From contig CAMYPM010000002.1 of assembly GCA_947290775.1 (NCBI GenBank), positions 62,001 through 126,000 on the forward strand: 64,000 nt of DNA, written 5' to 3'. Positions 24,583 to 33,902 of the stretch are shown here, in pieces. The notes under the pieces were generated by a model that was given only the letters and a program-made list of their open reading frames with translations, made no database searches and had not been told where the DNA came from. A program made the translations under genes and the position numbers. Position 1 is the stretch's first letter. Each line of letters begins with the position of its first letter. This DNA is from an uncultured Bacteroidales bacterium. GTDB taxonomy: Bacteria; Bacteroidota; Bacteroidia; Bacteroidales; Porphyromonadaceae.

Positions 24583-24986
24583 TGAGGATCAAGTAAAATG
24601 TGGGGGTTGAAGTGCGCTCCCTCTGTATGGTATATGTGTAATAGAACCTGCTGTGACTGATGGATAAATGCATCTATACTCAATAGAAAAGCGACCTATG
24701 AAACACCTCAATATTTGATGGCTCCCTTTTTGTGAATGAGCTCCCTAAAGATCAAGCAGCATACCTATAATAGTAGCGACAGACGCTCTTCTCAACGTGG
24801 AAAAAAAGATCTGTAAGTTTGGATAAAAACATCTGTATCTTTCACTTGAAAGTTTCTGATCTTTCAAATTAAAGTTATAAACTTTTTTTCAAGGGTATTC
24901 ACTCTTTCTATAAAGTGCCCTTCTGCTTAAACAAGAATGGAGATCATAAAACCATTCTGCAACAGATACATATACTTCTCTCGTAG
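24583..24986. other. Gene-free interval upstream of tonB
   Basis: No gene is supported. The interval contains a 22-bp repeat array (24807-24894) and ends at the terminator of the bat/PAP2 operon. The rest shows no clear structure. Confidence 0.5.
24807..24894. repeat. 22-bp degenerate repeat array A (four units)
   Basis: Units at 24807-24828, 24829-24850, 24851-24872 and 24873-24894 run at an exact 22-bp period. Most units share a RATCTGTA-like head followed by a palindromic 14-mer, for example CTTTCACTTGAAAG in unit 2. A CTCAACGTGGAAAA segment just to the left resembles the repeat at 8530. Confidence 0.75.
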
Positions 24987-25025
24987 AAAAAAAAAGGTAG
25001 CTCTCATTATCTGAAAGCTGCCTTT
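24987..25025 (-). terminator. Rho-independent terminator of the moxR-bat-PAP2 operon
   Basis: A stem of about 10 bp (AAAGGTAGCT, 24993-25002, with AGCTGCCTTT, 25016-25025, including one G-U) is followed in minus sense by nine T residues. It lies 67 bases past the PAP2 gene stop. Confidence 0.88.
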
Positions 25026-25091
25026 GATATACCGTAAAAAGCCTGGCGCTACTTACACTTCACTGCCATTTTGCATTGTTATAAGCTATGA

Positions 25092-25796
25092 TCAAGAGGC
25101 GTAAAATCCGATTCGAACAATTGCACGAGACATCTCCATTGAACACGCCAACATAAAAAAGGTGTAAAGAAGGAGGGTCATGGATAAGAGCGATATGGTA
25201 GTTTTGAATTGCTTATAGGGGGGCTTCTTTGTGGAAAAGAGTTTGCTTCTAACCCACTTATACAAACGATAAAACGACCATCCTATAAGTAACCCAAACA
25301 AAACGCCTATAACCACATCACTTATAAAATGCACCCCCAAGTAAATACGACTATAGGCCACTACAGCGGCTAATGTAAACATTATCCATGAGTAGAGACG
25401 ATCTCGAAAAACGAATGAGGTGAACATGGTAATACAGAAGAAATTAGTAGCATGGCCGGAGGGAAAACTATACCCTCCAGCCAAATGACCATAAACTGTC
25501 GTTACAAAGTCTTTCGTCATATTATGGTGGGTTGGTCTGAGCCTTTGCACAAGAGGCTTGAGAAAAGAGCTAACAACCAGATCGGCGGCTACCATCATCA
25601 GGACAACTATCAGGATAAACAGTAAAGCTTCCTGCCAAGGTTTCTTGTAAAACAACCAAATAACAAGACAGATTACTACTGCAGCCCATGTGAAGTGGGC
25701 TGACATTAGATACATAAAGGCATCCCAGAAAGGTGTATGCACACGATTAAGCGATAAGAAAAAAGACTTCTCTAATTCAACAATTTGCTCTAACAT
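25092..25796 (-). CDS. PAP2-family membrane phosphatase
   Basis: A 234-residue integral membrane phosphatase of the PAP2/type 2 phosphatidic acid phosphatase superfamily. The three active-site motifs are present: KPLVQRLRP at about 82-90, YSFPSGHATNF at about 109-119 and SRIYLGVHFISDVVIG at about 149-164. Six membrane segments are visible. Likely substrates are undecaprenyl diphosphate or lipid phosphates, hydrolysed at the periplasmic face. It is the last gene of the bat operon (22 bases after batE) and is followed by a strong terminator. Confidence 0.88.
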   Translation of the reverse strand: MLEQIVELEKSFFLSLNRVHTPFWDAFMYLMSAHFTWAAVVICLVIWLFYKKPWQEALLFILIVVLMMVAADLVVSSFLKPLVQRLRPTHHNMTKDFVTTVYGHLAGGYSFPSGHATNFFCITMFTSFVFRDRLYSWIMFTLAAVVAYSRIYLGVHFISDVVIGVLFGLLIGWSFYRLYKWVRSKLFSTKKPPYKQFKTTISLLSMTLLLYTFFMLACSMEMSRAIVRIGFYAS

Positions 25797-25818
25797 TACG
25801 ATTTACATTATCTTTTTT

Positions 25819-26598
25819 CTATTGGGCGATAGTTTCCAGATGCTCTTTATGGAGCCAACCGCTCTTGCCGTCCGGAGTCTCTATTAAACACCAGCTATCA
25901 TTTTGATCTTTGATCGTTATTTTTGCTCCTTCGCTAATAGCTTGAATGGAGTTAGCAGCTTCGTTTGGAGAAGCGTGAAGCATGCTTTTTCCTACGATTA
26001 TCACGGCTTCACTTCTATCAAAGAAATCCCTTCGCCGTGTACGAAGTATACATAAAGAAAAAATGGTAAGGAACAGAGCAATAAGAGCTGTATAGAATCC
26101 CACTTGCCGCCTTTTTCGAGAAACGGATAGTAAGAAAAGCAGTAAAGCAGCCACCATCGTTATGGCAAAAGCAAGGGCAAGCACGATGGACAAGGTAGCC
26201 GTGGGCGTATAGGCAATGGCTCTCCACACACTTTTAGTAAGGGATGGCGTATAATCAAAGCGATCTACCGTTTGACTATTGGCTAACAAAAGATTATGCT
26301 TGGTTTCTTTATCGTTAGGCTTATAGCGGAGTGCCCGTTCATAGTTAAGTATAGCTTTACCTAATTTGCCTTGACGATAATAGGAATTGCCCAGATTATA
26401 GCAGATTGCAAAATTATTCACCTCCGGTTGTGCTGCCAACAGCTGCTCAAGCATTTCAGAAGAGGCACTATATTGCTGTAATTCATAGGCCTTTTCGGCT
26501 TTCTCCACCACCGCTTGTACAGACTCTGCTGCACACACCTTTGCCGGCAGGACAATAAATAAAGAGAGGAGAAAGAGTATGTATAGTTGTTTTCTCAT
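25819..26598 (-). CDS. batE: BatE-like TPR and SH3 protein
   Basis: A 259-residue exported or membrane protein. It has a signal peptide (to about residue 23, LPAKVCAA), then TPR repeats of about 30-110 (NLGNSYYRQGKLGKAILNYE, RALRYKPNDKETKHNLLLA). Two transmembrane helices follow at about 135-157 and 170-184, and a C-terminal SH3-like domain of about 200-255 (ASPNEAANSIQAISEGAKIT, SWCLIETPDGKSGWLHKEHL). This is the standard BatE arrangement in Bacteroides aerotolerance operons. It lies three bases after batD and 22 before the PAP2 gene. Confidence 0.88.
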   Translation of the reverse strand: MRKQLYILFLLSLFIVLPAKVCAAESVQAVVEKAEKAYELQQYSASSEMLEQLLAAQPEVNNFAICYNLGNSYYRQGKLGKAILNYERALRYKPNDKETKHNLLLANSQTVDRFDYTPSLTKSVWRAIAYTPTATLSIVLALAFAITMVAALLLFLLSVSRKRRQVGFYTALIALFLTIFSLCILRTRRRDFFDRSEAVIIVGKSMLHASPNEAANSIQAISEGAKITIKDQNDSWCLIETPDGKSGWLHKEHLETIAQ

Positions 26599-26601
26599 TG
26601 C

Positions 26602-28395
26602 TTAAACACCTTTCTTTTCATTTGCTATCTGCTGCATCGCCTGAGTGCACCTACTGATCAATTGCCGCAGCTCCTCAGCTCCATAAGAGGGGGAGCTGTC
26701 CCTGCTATAACGTCGCTCTTCTACTATTGAGATCACCTCACTTAATGCCTTGCGGGGTTGCTCAGGGGCATCAATACTTAGCAAAGAGTTTTTATTGAGC
26801 GTACCCAATGGGAGCATGAAAAGATCTGCGATAAACTGATAAATGGCTTTAGCGGTGAGCTCGTATAGAGCATCCAAATCTGCGACAGCAGCTATTTGTG
26901 ATTCGATACGACGTAATTCCACAATGGCATTGCTGTAGGCTTTCCTTTTACGATTAAGAGGCGTATCTGCACTACGTTTTCTATGTCGAAGGAATAAGAG
27001 ATAGCAAGCTCCACCCGTAAATAGGATCAAGAGGAAGAGGATATACCAAATTGGCGATGCCAGAAAGCGATATACCGTTCCATCATAGCCACCTCGCATT
27101 TTCTTCCACGGCGCAATGTCATTTCCCAGCAATGTGCCATCTTCCTTACTTCCCTTTTCTGCGACACCGGCCTCAACCCTAAGGGAGAGAGGGCTACTTT
27201 TGACTGTATGGTAAGCCTCATCAGTCGGGTCGAAATAGGAGAAGATAATTTCCGGAAGTGTGTAAGTACCGGTATTGTGGGCTATGTATTGATACGTGTC
27301 TGTCTTACTTCCGGAAGCTCCGTTTTGAGAGATATTAATATCACTATTAGTAACGGGATCATAGCAATCAAAGCTCTCCGGAAAGGTAACCTTAGGCATA
27401 GAAAGCAGTTTCATATTGCCGGTTCCTTTGATAGTTAGTTTAACCGATCCGGGCACACCTGTTTTTTCCGGAGTTCCCTTTGGAGAAGCCAATTCAATAG
27501 AGAAATTACTCCCCACTGCATTCGTAAATCCCTTAGGAGCTCCGTCAGGTAAAGGCTTCACATTAATATTGACTGCCGGAGAAATAACTCGCCTTCGCAC
27601 CGTAGGTACTGAAGACTGACTAAAAAACTTTTCCGGAGTATCAAAGTCTTCTTCAACGGCGACAATCAACCCGAAGTCGCCTTGTGGAATGGTAAGCGAG
27701 CCACTATGCTGTGGATAAATGAGCACCTCTCTGATAACAGCCGTGAAGTAATTCTTCCCTTTATAATGCTCTATCACCAATTGAGGCACCTCACCCTGCT
27801 TGATCTCTTCCTCTATGAAACCGTCATACTCGGGAAACTTGGCTTCTTCAAACTGAATGCGACTACTATGGGTGTAAAGCTTGAATGAGAGCCGCAAAGC
27901 TTCATGCTCGTACACCGTAGTCTTAGAGGGAATGGCAAGAATAAAGAGTTCCTCATTTGCTGCCCTGTTAGAGGCGGAGAGAGCGCCCTTGTTCCCTCGT
28001 GTACTTCCCGCTTCTTGGGGTAATACGGTAATCACTACCTGGCGTGTAGTATAATGCTTACCATTAGCTACAATGGATGCTGGGGAAATGGTTACTTTTC
28101 CTTTGGTCTTGGCTAAAAAGGTCCCGGTATAAGTGGTACTTACATGCCCATTTACATTAGCAATTGAAACCGCATTCTCCGGAGGAAATAGGACTGATAA
28201 ACCGGAATACTTAGGCGCGGTAAAGTTAGTGCCATTAGCCCCATCAAGAATAAAACGAACTTGAAATTGCTCACCTGCCACTACTTGCTTGGGGGCATCG
28301 CATGTGAATCTAACCTGTGCATTAAGCGAACAGAAAAACGCCAAACAGAGAAAAAGCGAGAAGCCCAATCGAGCCTGTGTATGCTTTACTACCAT
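26602..28395 (-). CDS. batD: BatD-like protein
   Basis: A 597-residue protein with a signal peptide (to about residue 26, FCSLNAQ). A long periplasmic part made of repeated Ig-like beta domains follows (VRFTCDAPKQVVAGEQFQV; FTAPKYSGLSVLF; GTYTLPEIIFSYFDP). One transmembrane helix lies at about 450-470 (YILFLLILFTGGACYLLFL). The cytoplasmic helical tail is of about 475-597. The layout and length match BatD (DUF11/BatD family) of Bacteroidetes. It overlaps batC by seven bases. It is predicted to act in the Bat/MoxR system, linked to aerotolerance and envelope stress in Bacteroides, with exact biochemistry unknown. Confidence 0.88.
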   Translation of the reverse strand: MVVKHTQARLGFSLFLCLAFFCSLNAQVRFTCDAPKQVVAGEQFQVRFILDGANGTNFTAPKYSGLSVLFPPENAVSIANVNGHVSTTYTGTFLAKTKGKVTISPASIVANGKHYTTRQVVITVLPQEAGSTRGNKGALSASNRAANEELFILAIPSKTTVYEHEALRLSFKLYTHSSRIQFEEAKFPEYDGFIEEEIKQGEVPQLVIEHYKGKNYFTAVIREVLIYPQHSGSLTIPQGDFGLIVAVEEDFDTPEKFFSQSSVPTVRRRVISPAVNINVKPLPDGAPKGFTNAVGSNFSIELASPKGTPEKTGVPGSVKLTIKGTGNMKLLSMPKVTFPESFDCYDPVTNSDINISQNGASGSKTDTYQYIAHNTGTYTLPEIIFSYFDPTDEAYHTVKSSPLSLRVEAGVAEKGSKEDGTLLGNDIAPWKKMRGGYDGTVYRFLASPIWYILFLLILFTGGACYLLFLRHRKRSADTPLNRKRKAYSNAIVELRRIESQIAAVADLDALYELTAKAIYQFIADLFMLPLGTLNKNSLLSIDAPEQPRKALSEVISIVEERRYSRDSSPSYGAEELRQLISRCTQAMQQIANEKKGV

Positions 28396-29066
28396 TGCTT
28401 TCCTTTCCTGCTACGGGGTTGGGAATCATTTCGTTGCTGCTCTACACGCTGACGCGTTTTATCGTCATCCTCGCGGAATGATTCTAATATTTGGGCTGCC
28501 GTTTGTTGGTCAATTGGATTATTCTGAGAAGGGTTCTTGGGAGGCTGCGATTGTGGCTGCTGATTCTTCTCCGGCTGCTGCTCGCCCCCTCCATTTTGAT
28601 TCTGGTTTTGGTTTTGCTTGGGCATAAGTTTCATAGCCAAAGCTAAATTATAACGAGTCTCTTCATCGGTAGGGTTTATTCTAAGGGATTGCTTAAACGC
28701 TTCGGCAGCCTTAGGATAATCTTGCTTCTTCATAAAAGCATTGCCTAAATTATGGAGTAGTGCAGCGGCCTCCTCTGCAGTCAAAGTCTTATTTTCAGCT
28801 GCCTTTCCATACACCTCAATTGCTTCGTCATACTTGCCTTGCTCATACAGAGCGCCACCCAATCCGTATTGTGCATGCAAAAGCGAGCTATCTGCCTTAA
28901 ATGCAGCTCGATACTTTCCTTCTGCCTCTTCCATTTTATTGTGATGCGCACTGCGGACAGCACTTCTGTAGATACGCCGGGAAGAGACATTCTGACCATC
29001 CATAAGAATGGGATTCGATACCCCGACGAGCAAGATAATTACCAAAAATAATACCTTTTGTTTCAT
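28389..29066 (-). CDS. batC: BatC-like TPR protein
   Basis: About 225 residues from the ATG at 29066 (MKQKVLFLVIILLVGVSNPI...). This start is chosen over an upstream Met at 29162 because it gives an immediate signal peptide and an ATGA overlap with the batB stop at 29063. The mature part has three TPRs (AQYGLGGALYEQGKYDEAIE, LLHNLGNAFMKKQDYPKAAE, AFKQSLRINPTDEETRYNLA). The C-terminal tail is Gln/Asn/Pro-rich (QNQNQNGGGEQQPEKN) and ends in basic residues. Exported scaffold of the Bat complex. Confidence 0.88.
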   Translation of the reverse strand: MKQKVLFLVIILLVGVSNPILMDGQNVSSRRIYRSAVRSAHHNKMEEAEGKYRAAFKADSSLLHAQYGLGGALYEQGKYDEAIEVYGKAAENKTLTAEEAAALLHNLGNAFMKKQDYPKAAEAFKQSLRINPTDEETRYNLALAMKLMPKQNQNQNQNGGGEQQPEKNQQPQSQPPKNPSQNNPIDQQTAAQILESFREDDDKTRQRVEQQRNDSQPRSRKGKQW

Positions 29067-30079
29067 CTGTCGAATAAGTGCAAACGGCTGATATACTTGT
29101 TCTTTTTCATGAGGATAAACTGCATGAGGAATAAGCAAATAAAGGCAGCAGCTACAAACCAACCATACAGCTCTTCTGTCGTACCGGCTTGGGAAGTAAC
29201 AGCACCCTGTGGTAGCTTATACAACTCGTCTCTAAGGTGACGGCTTAGTGTAACCACACTCTCCCCTACGAAAGCAGCACCCTCACCGGCCTCTGCGATA
29301 GATTTACAAAGCTGCGGATTAGCTCGAGATACTACTTCTTGCCCATTTTCATCTCTCAGATAGCCCCCCTCGATGGGAATACGGTCACCCTCGGTTGAAC
29401 CAACGGTTACTGCGAATACTTTTATTCCGCTCTCAGCAGCCTTTTTTGCTGCGGCTACTGCATCAGAGTCATGATTCTCCCCATCCGTAAAGAGGATAAT
29501 CGCCTTCCCTATATCGTCTCGTGAACTGAAAGAGGCAGCAGCTTTCTCAATGGCAGGAGCAATAGCAGTTCCTTGGCTAGTCAACATTCCTACAGAACAG
29601 TCCGAAATAAAAGTTTTCACCGATGCTATATCAGTTGTAATGGGCAAATGGGTATAAGCATCAGCAGCAAAGACGACTAAGCCTATTTTACTCTCTCTTA
29701 GTGCATCAACTACACGCTGAGAAGTAATCTTGGCAAACTCCAATCGATTGGGCGATAAATCCGTAGCGAGCATTGAGTTAGATACATCTATCACTATCAT
29801 TGCCTCAATACCCTTCTCCTCATTCGGGATCTCCTTCTTTCTAAAAAGCTGCGGCCGAGCTAAAGCAATAATTAGAAACGTTGCTGCTATTATTGCAAGT
29901 GCATTGCGAAGAAGCCTATGTAAGGTAGTTGCCTCCGGCTTTAGTTGCTTAAGAAGGGGCAACTCAGCAAAACGTCTTTCATCACGCCTCCTCCTACGAT
30001 AACCGTAATAAAGCAGGGCGATAATAATGGGCAAGGCGAACAGTAACCACAGATACTGAGGATTTGCTAAAGTAATCAT
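29063..30079 (-). CDS. batB: BatB-like von Willebrand factor A protein
   Basis: A 338-residue protein with two N-terminal transmembrane segments (LWLLFALPIIIALLYYG; LLRNALAIIAATFLIIAL). A periplasmic VWA domain of about 85-285 contains the MIDAS motif IVIDVSNSMLATD (D-x-S-x-S), TSQGTAIAPAI and FTDGENHDSDAV. A C-terminal helix lies at about 310-330. VWA domains bind metal-dependent protein ligands. It overlaps batA and batC by four bases each (ATGA). This is one of two adjacent VWA proteins in the operon. Confidence 0.9.
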   Translation of the reverse strand: MITLANPQYLWLLFALPIIIALLYYGYRRRRRDERRFAELPLLKQLKPEATTLHRLLRNALAIIAATFLIIALARPQLFRKKEIPNEEKGIEAMIVIDVSNSMLATDLSPNRLEFAKITSQRVVDALRESKIGLVVFAADAYTHLPITTDIASVKTFISDCSVGMLTSQGTAIAPAIEKAAASFSSRDDIGKAIILFTDGENHDSDAVAAAKKAAESGIKVFAVTVGSTEGDRIPIEGGYLRDENGQEVVSRANPQLCKSIAEAGEGAAFVGESVVTLSRHLRDELYKLPQGAVTSQAGTTEELYGWFVAAAFICLFLMQFILMKKNKYISRLHLFDR

Positions 30080-31053
30080 GGATTCGTTCTAAATAGAGTT
30101 GCTCTTAATACTAAAGATATCAGCAAAAGCAATAATGCGATTAGTACAAATGGGGCATAAAGCTCTTCATAAGCGACCGTATTACGCACAATTAGCTTGC
30201 TCTTCTCCAATCGATCTATTTCTTGATATATCTCTTTAAGTGTAGCATTATCCGTTGCTCTATAGTAATGCGCACCGGTTACCTCTGCAATTTGCTTTAG
30301 GGAGGCCTCATCGATATCTGCTTTCACATAATCCACCACAACGCCAAAATGTGTCTGCCGTGGATAGGGAGCCTCACCAAGTGTACCTACGGCTATTGTG
30401 TAGACCCTAATACCAAGGCTCTGTGCAATTGAAGCTGCCATTGATGGAGAAATGCTTCCACTATTGTTCGTACCATCCGTAAGGAGTACCACTACCCGAC
30501 TCTTTGTCTTACTCTCTTTGAGGCGGTTCAATGCTGTAGCGATTCCCATACCTATTGCCGTACCATCCTCTAAGGAGCCTATTTGAACCTCGCTAAGACG
30601 CTCCTTGAGCGTGACATGATCCGTAGTCAACGGACACTGCGTAAAGCTTTCTCCGGCAAAGACAACCAAACCTATATTATCATTAGGTCGCTCTTCTATA
30701 AAGCTCATAGCTACACTCTTCGCTGCCTCAAAACGATTAGGCTCCAGATCCATTGCCATCATACTTCCGGAAGCATCCAGCGCAAGCATAATGTCAATAC
30801 CCTCTACTCGGTTACGCTCTATCGTATTGCTATTCTGCGGACGCGCCAAGGCGATCACTATCAGTACTAAAGCAAACATCTCCAAAGCGAAAGGAATATG
30901 ACGCAATTGAGCACGCACTCCTCCCGAGGGAAGACGATAAAAGGAGGAAATCTTCAAAGTAGCATGGTGCCGAGTAAACACCCCTACATAGTATGCGACT
31001 ATAAGAGGGACAACTACTAAGAGCCACAAATATTTAGGATGCAGAAATATCAT
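30076..31053 (-). CDS. batA: BatA-like von Willebrand factor A protein
   Basis: A 325-residue protein with N-terminal helices at about 7-26 (YLWLLVVVPLIVAYYVGVF) and 55-70 (LEMFALVLIVIALARPQ). A VWA domain of about 80-280 contains the MIDAS motif MLALDASGSMMAMD, a second metal Thr in GTAIGMGIA and LTDGTNNSGS. A C-terminal helix lies at about 300-320. It is the classical BatA membrane-anchored VWA protein. It overlaps its neighbours on both sides by four bases. It likely works with BatB and the MoxR ATPase. Confidence 0.9.
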   Translation of the reverse strand: MIFLHPKYLWLLVVVPLIVAYYVGVFTRHHATLKISSFYRLPSGGVRAQLRHIPFALEMFALVLIVIALARPQNSNTIERNRVEGIDIMLALDASGSMMAMDLEPNRFEAAKSVAMSFIEERPNDNIGLVVFAGESFTQCPLTTDHVTLKERLSEVQIGSLEDGTAIGMGIATALNRLKESKTKSRVVVLLTDGTNNSGSISPSMAASIAQSLGIRVYTIAVGTLGEAPYPRQTHFGVVVDYVKADIDEASLKQIAEVTGAHYYRATDNATLKEIYQEIDRLEKSKLIVRNTVAYEELYAPFVLIALLLLLISLVLRATLFRTNP

Positions 31054-32015
31054 TGCTCTATCTCCTCTCTTTGCTTACGAAGTGCCGCATCTAATGTTTC
31101 TGCTACGCTTAAGTAGTCGTCTCCTGCTTGCTCTGCCAGATTAGGACGCAGCGAAGAGGCTGCAAACTTGGCAACATTACTATTCTCAAGTAGCTGCTTA
31201 AGAAGAGCCAGTGCTGCATCCGGAATAAGTCCAGCCCGGCATAGTGTAGCATAGAGTTGCCTTGAGTTCATTTTCGTAGCCTCAGCTACACCAATACGGG
31301 TCAAATACTCCCTAAAGACACCATCCACCAGGGTAAAAAATTCTCTTACTGCACCCTTTTCAGGTAACTGACGCCTTTCAATAGCTTCAATTTCTTTCTT
31401 CAAATATTGTAAAGGATCGAGTGACTCAACCAAGGGCGCCTTTGTAGGACGCAATGCTGCAGTAGCTCTTCGGCGACGCCACAAGAGATAGCCCCACACA
31501 GCTCCCCCCAACACTAAAAGGGTCACCAACCAAGGCCATATGAGAGCCATTATTTCGGCACAGCTATACCTCAATTTCCACTCAGCCTTCAGGGGATAGA
31601 ACCGCTCCGGATGGACTGTATCCACCTCCGGCATCGTAACCTTCAGCACCAAGGGCCGTGAGTAAAACTCTCTTTGCCCTACCCTAACTCCGAAAGCCGG
31701 CAGCTCTACAATACTATTCTCGGAAAAGGAAGTAACCACCATCTGTGCAGTAATTTCCTTAAGTGTTCCGCCTAAGTCAAGTGTATCTAAAACGGTAAAG
31801 GAGAGCGCTTCAGCTTGCCCAAGCTGCTCGTCATGTGGAATGATCAGATAAGTGTCATCCAAATGGTCAGTACGTATCTTCAGCGTCACAAGAGCTTGCT
31901 CTCCAATCATAATATCGGCCCTGTCCAGAGTGCTGGTAATACCTATCTCTTGTGCCTCAAGAGCGACAAAGCTGATTAGGAAAGTCAAGAGAATACCCAA
32001 TAATCTGCGCTTCAT
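31050..32015 (-). CDS. Bat-operon membrane protein with periplasmic domain
   Basis: About 321 residues from the ATG at 32015 (MKRRLLGILLTFLISFVALEAQE). That start is preferred over the Met at 32063 because it yields a signal peptide and overlaps the DUF58 stop by four bases (ATGA). Features are an N-terminal beta domain (IGITSTLDRADIMIGEQALV, similar to BatD repeats) and one transmembrane helix at about 165-190 (IWPWLVTLLVLGGAVWGYL). The cytoplasmic tail has helical DUF4381-like content (QYLKKEIEAIERRQL, REYLTRIGVAEATKMNSRQL). It probably partners DUF58/BatA in the complex. Named function unknown. Confidence 0.75.
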   Translation of the reverse strand: MKRRLLGILLTFLISFVALEAQEIGITSTLDRADIMIGEQALVTLKIRTDHLDDTYLIIPHDEQLGQAEALSFTVLDTLDLGGTLKEITAQMVVTSFSENSIVELPAFGVRVGQREFYSRPLVLKVTMPEVDTVHPERFYPLKAEWKLRYSCAEIMALIWPWLVTLLVLGGAVWGYLLWRRRRATAALRPTKAPLVESLDPLQYLKKEIEAIERRQLPEKGAVREFFTLVDGVFREYLTRIGVAEATKMNSRQLYATLCRAGLIPDAALALLKQLLENSNVAKFAASSLRPNLAEQAGDDYLSVAETLDAALRKQREEIEQ

Positions 32016-32911
32016 CTTTTTGCAAATAGTTTTAATAAAGCCAAGGCAAAATCCTCTCCGCACTGCACTTCAGTAAAATCTATACCCAAGTGTTGCAGCA
32101 CATTTGAATGACGCGCTTTTGCTTCTACATAACGAGCATAGTATTGATCCCTGACCTTCTTAGAGGAAGTATTTACCCATGCCGTTCGTCCGGTCTCAAG
32201 ATCTTCAAAACGCACCAACCCCATAGGGGTCAACATAGCCTCTCTCCGATCCCCTACCTCAATAGCCATTAGATCATGACGAAGAGAGGTAAGTTTGAGT
32301 CTTTTACAATAAGATTCAGTCAGATCATCCGATATAAAGTCACCCATCAGGAATACGGTAGCCCGCTTTTTGAGCACACCATTAAGAAAGTCAAGAGCAA
32401 CCTCTGCGTTTGTAGCTCTACCGGTAGCTTGATATGAGAGTAACTCCCTAATGATATACAATACGTGTCGTCTCCCCTTAGCAGGCGGAATATATTTCTC
32501 CACATGATCAGTGAAGAGCACCACCCCCACTTTATCGTTATTTTCCATTGCCGAAAAGGCTAAAGTAGCTGCTATCTCAGCCACTAAGTCTCTTTTCGTT
32601 TCTGCGATCGTACCAAAGTCCAAACTATGCGACATATCGACTACCAGCATAAGGGTCAGCTCTCGTTCCTCCTCGTAAAGCTTGACAAAGGGCATATCGT
32701 ACCGAGCGGTCACATTCCAATCAATATCCCGCACATCGTCTCCGGCTTGGTAAGCACGCACTTCACTAAATGCCATACCGCGCCCCTTGAAGGCACTATG
32801 GTATCGCCCTGCAAAAGCGTTATTTACTAACCCTTTTGCCTTTATTTCGACCCGCTTAACCCTCTCTAATAGCTCTTTGCTCGTCACAATGATAGGGCAC
32901 TTATGGTACAA
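32012..32911 (-). CDS. DUF58 protein of the MoxR/Bat operon
   Basis: A 299-residue cytosolic DUF58 protein. The hallmark block GRGMAFSEVRAYQAGDDVRD with IDWNVTAR is at about 43-70. It is followed by a VWA-like region with VVDMSHSLDF (D-x-S-x-S) and VFLMGDFISDD. DUF58 proteins accompany MoxR AAA+ ATPases almost everywhere and are thought to be their clients or adaptors. The gene overlaps moxR by 11 bases and the next gene by four. The first ten residues (MYHKCPIIVT) are atypical, but no better start exists downstream before the conserved helix. Confidence 0.9.
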   Translation of the reverse strand: MYHKCPIIVTSKELLERVKRVEIKAKGLVNNAFAGRYHSAFKGRGMAFSEVRAYQAGDDVRDIDWNVTARYDMPFVKLYEEERELTLMLVVDMSHSLDFGTIAETKRDLVAEIAATLAFSAMENNDKVGVVLFTDHVEKYIPPAKGRRHVLYIIRELLSYQATGRATNAEVALDFLNGVLKKRATVFLMGDFISDDLTESYCKRLKLTSLRHDLMAIEVGDRREAMLTPMGLVRFEDLETGRTAWVNTSSKKVRDQYYARYVEAKARHSNVLQHLGIDFTEVQCGEDFALALLKLFAKR

Positions 32912-33902
32912 TCACCTTATTAAGGATTTCGTCCACTATTTGATCTGCTGTAATACGCTCTGCTTCTGCCTCGTAGCTCAAGCCGATACGATGACGCAGC
33001 ACATCGTGTGCTACATCTCGCACATCTTCAGGAAGCACAAAATCTCTACCCTCTAACAAGGCGGTAGCACGCGCTGCTAAGATAAGGAATATCGAAGCAC
33101 GTGGGGAAGCTCCATACCGGATCATGGGCTTGAATGACTCAAGTCCGCACTCTTCCGGACGACGAGTGGCCATTACGAGACTAACTGCATAGCGTACTAT
33201 CTTATCGTCCGCATGGACCTCATTTACTGCACGGCGTGCGCTTCGTATGTCCTCCCGATCTATGATAGGCTTTAGCTGAGGCATTTCACCACGCATATTG
33301 AGCCTTACCACTTTCTCTTCCTCTTCGGCAGTCGGATAGTCCACTAAGACTTTCATCATAAAACGGTCTAACTGAGCCTCAGGAAGTGGGTAAGTGCCCT
33401 CTTCTTCAATGGGGTTCTGGGTAGCCATTACCATAAATGGCTCTTCCAAAGAATAGGTTGTATCTCCGATTGTCACCTGACGCTCTTGCATAGCTTCCAA
33501 AAGAGCACTCTGCACCTTTGCCGGTGCGCGGTTGATCTCGTCCGCCAATACGAAGTGGGCAAAGATAGGTCCCTTCTTGACCACAAACGTCTCTTTGGCA
33601 TGGTTATACACTAAGGTTCCGGTCACATCGGCCGGTAATAAGTCAGGGGTAAATTGTATTCGGCTAAAATCGGCATTGATTAAGCTCGCCATACTCTTAA
33701 TAGCCAATGTCTTGGCTAATCCCGGAACGCCTTCCACCAACAAATGTCCATCTGTCAGAAGGGCAATAATCATACTACGCACTAAGTGCTTCTGCCCTAT
33801 TATTACGTGAGAGAGTCCCTCCTCCAAAGAAGCCACGGTATGTGTAGCGGCTGCTCGGGTTCCTGTTATCGGACTATTATCTTTGTTTGCTCCTTGTAGC
33901 AT
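32901..33902 (-). CDS. MoxR-family AAA+ ATPase
   Basis: A 333-residue AAA+ ATPase of the MoxR proper type. Walker A is GVPGLAKTLAIKS, Walker B is FVLADEINRAPAKVQSALLE, sensor 1 is VMATQNPIEEEGTYPLPEA and the arginine-rich LDRFMMKVLV follows. The C-terminal lid contains GASPRASIFLILAARATALL. It heads the nine-gene operon and is thought to act as a chaperone for VWA proteins and their complexes. A -7 box (TATTTTTG) lies 24-31 bases upstream of the ATG. Cytosolic. Confidence 0.95.
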   Translation of the reverse strand: MLQGANKDNSPITGTRAAATHTVASLEEGLSHVIIGQKHLVRSMIIALLTDGHLLVEGVPGLAKTLAIKSMASLINADFSRIQFTPDLLPADVTGTLVYNHAKETFVVKKGPIFAHFVLADEINRAPAKVQSALLEAMQERQVTIGDTTYSLEEPFMVMATQNPIEEEGTYPLPEAQLDRFMMKVLVDYPTAEEEEKVVRLNMRGEMPQLKPIIDREDIRSARRAVNEVHADDKIVRYAVSLVMATRRPEECGLESFKPMIRYGASPRASIFLILAARATALLEGRDFVLPEDVRDVAHDVLRHRIGLSYEAEAERITADQIVDEILNKVIVP

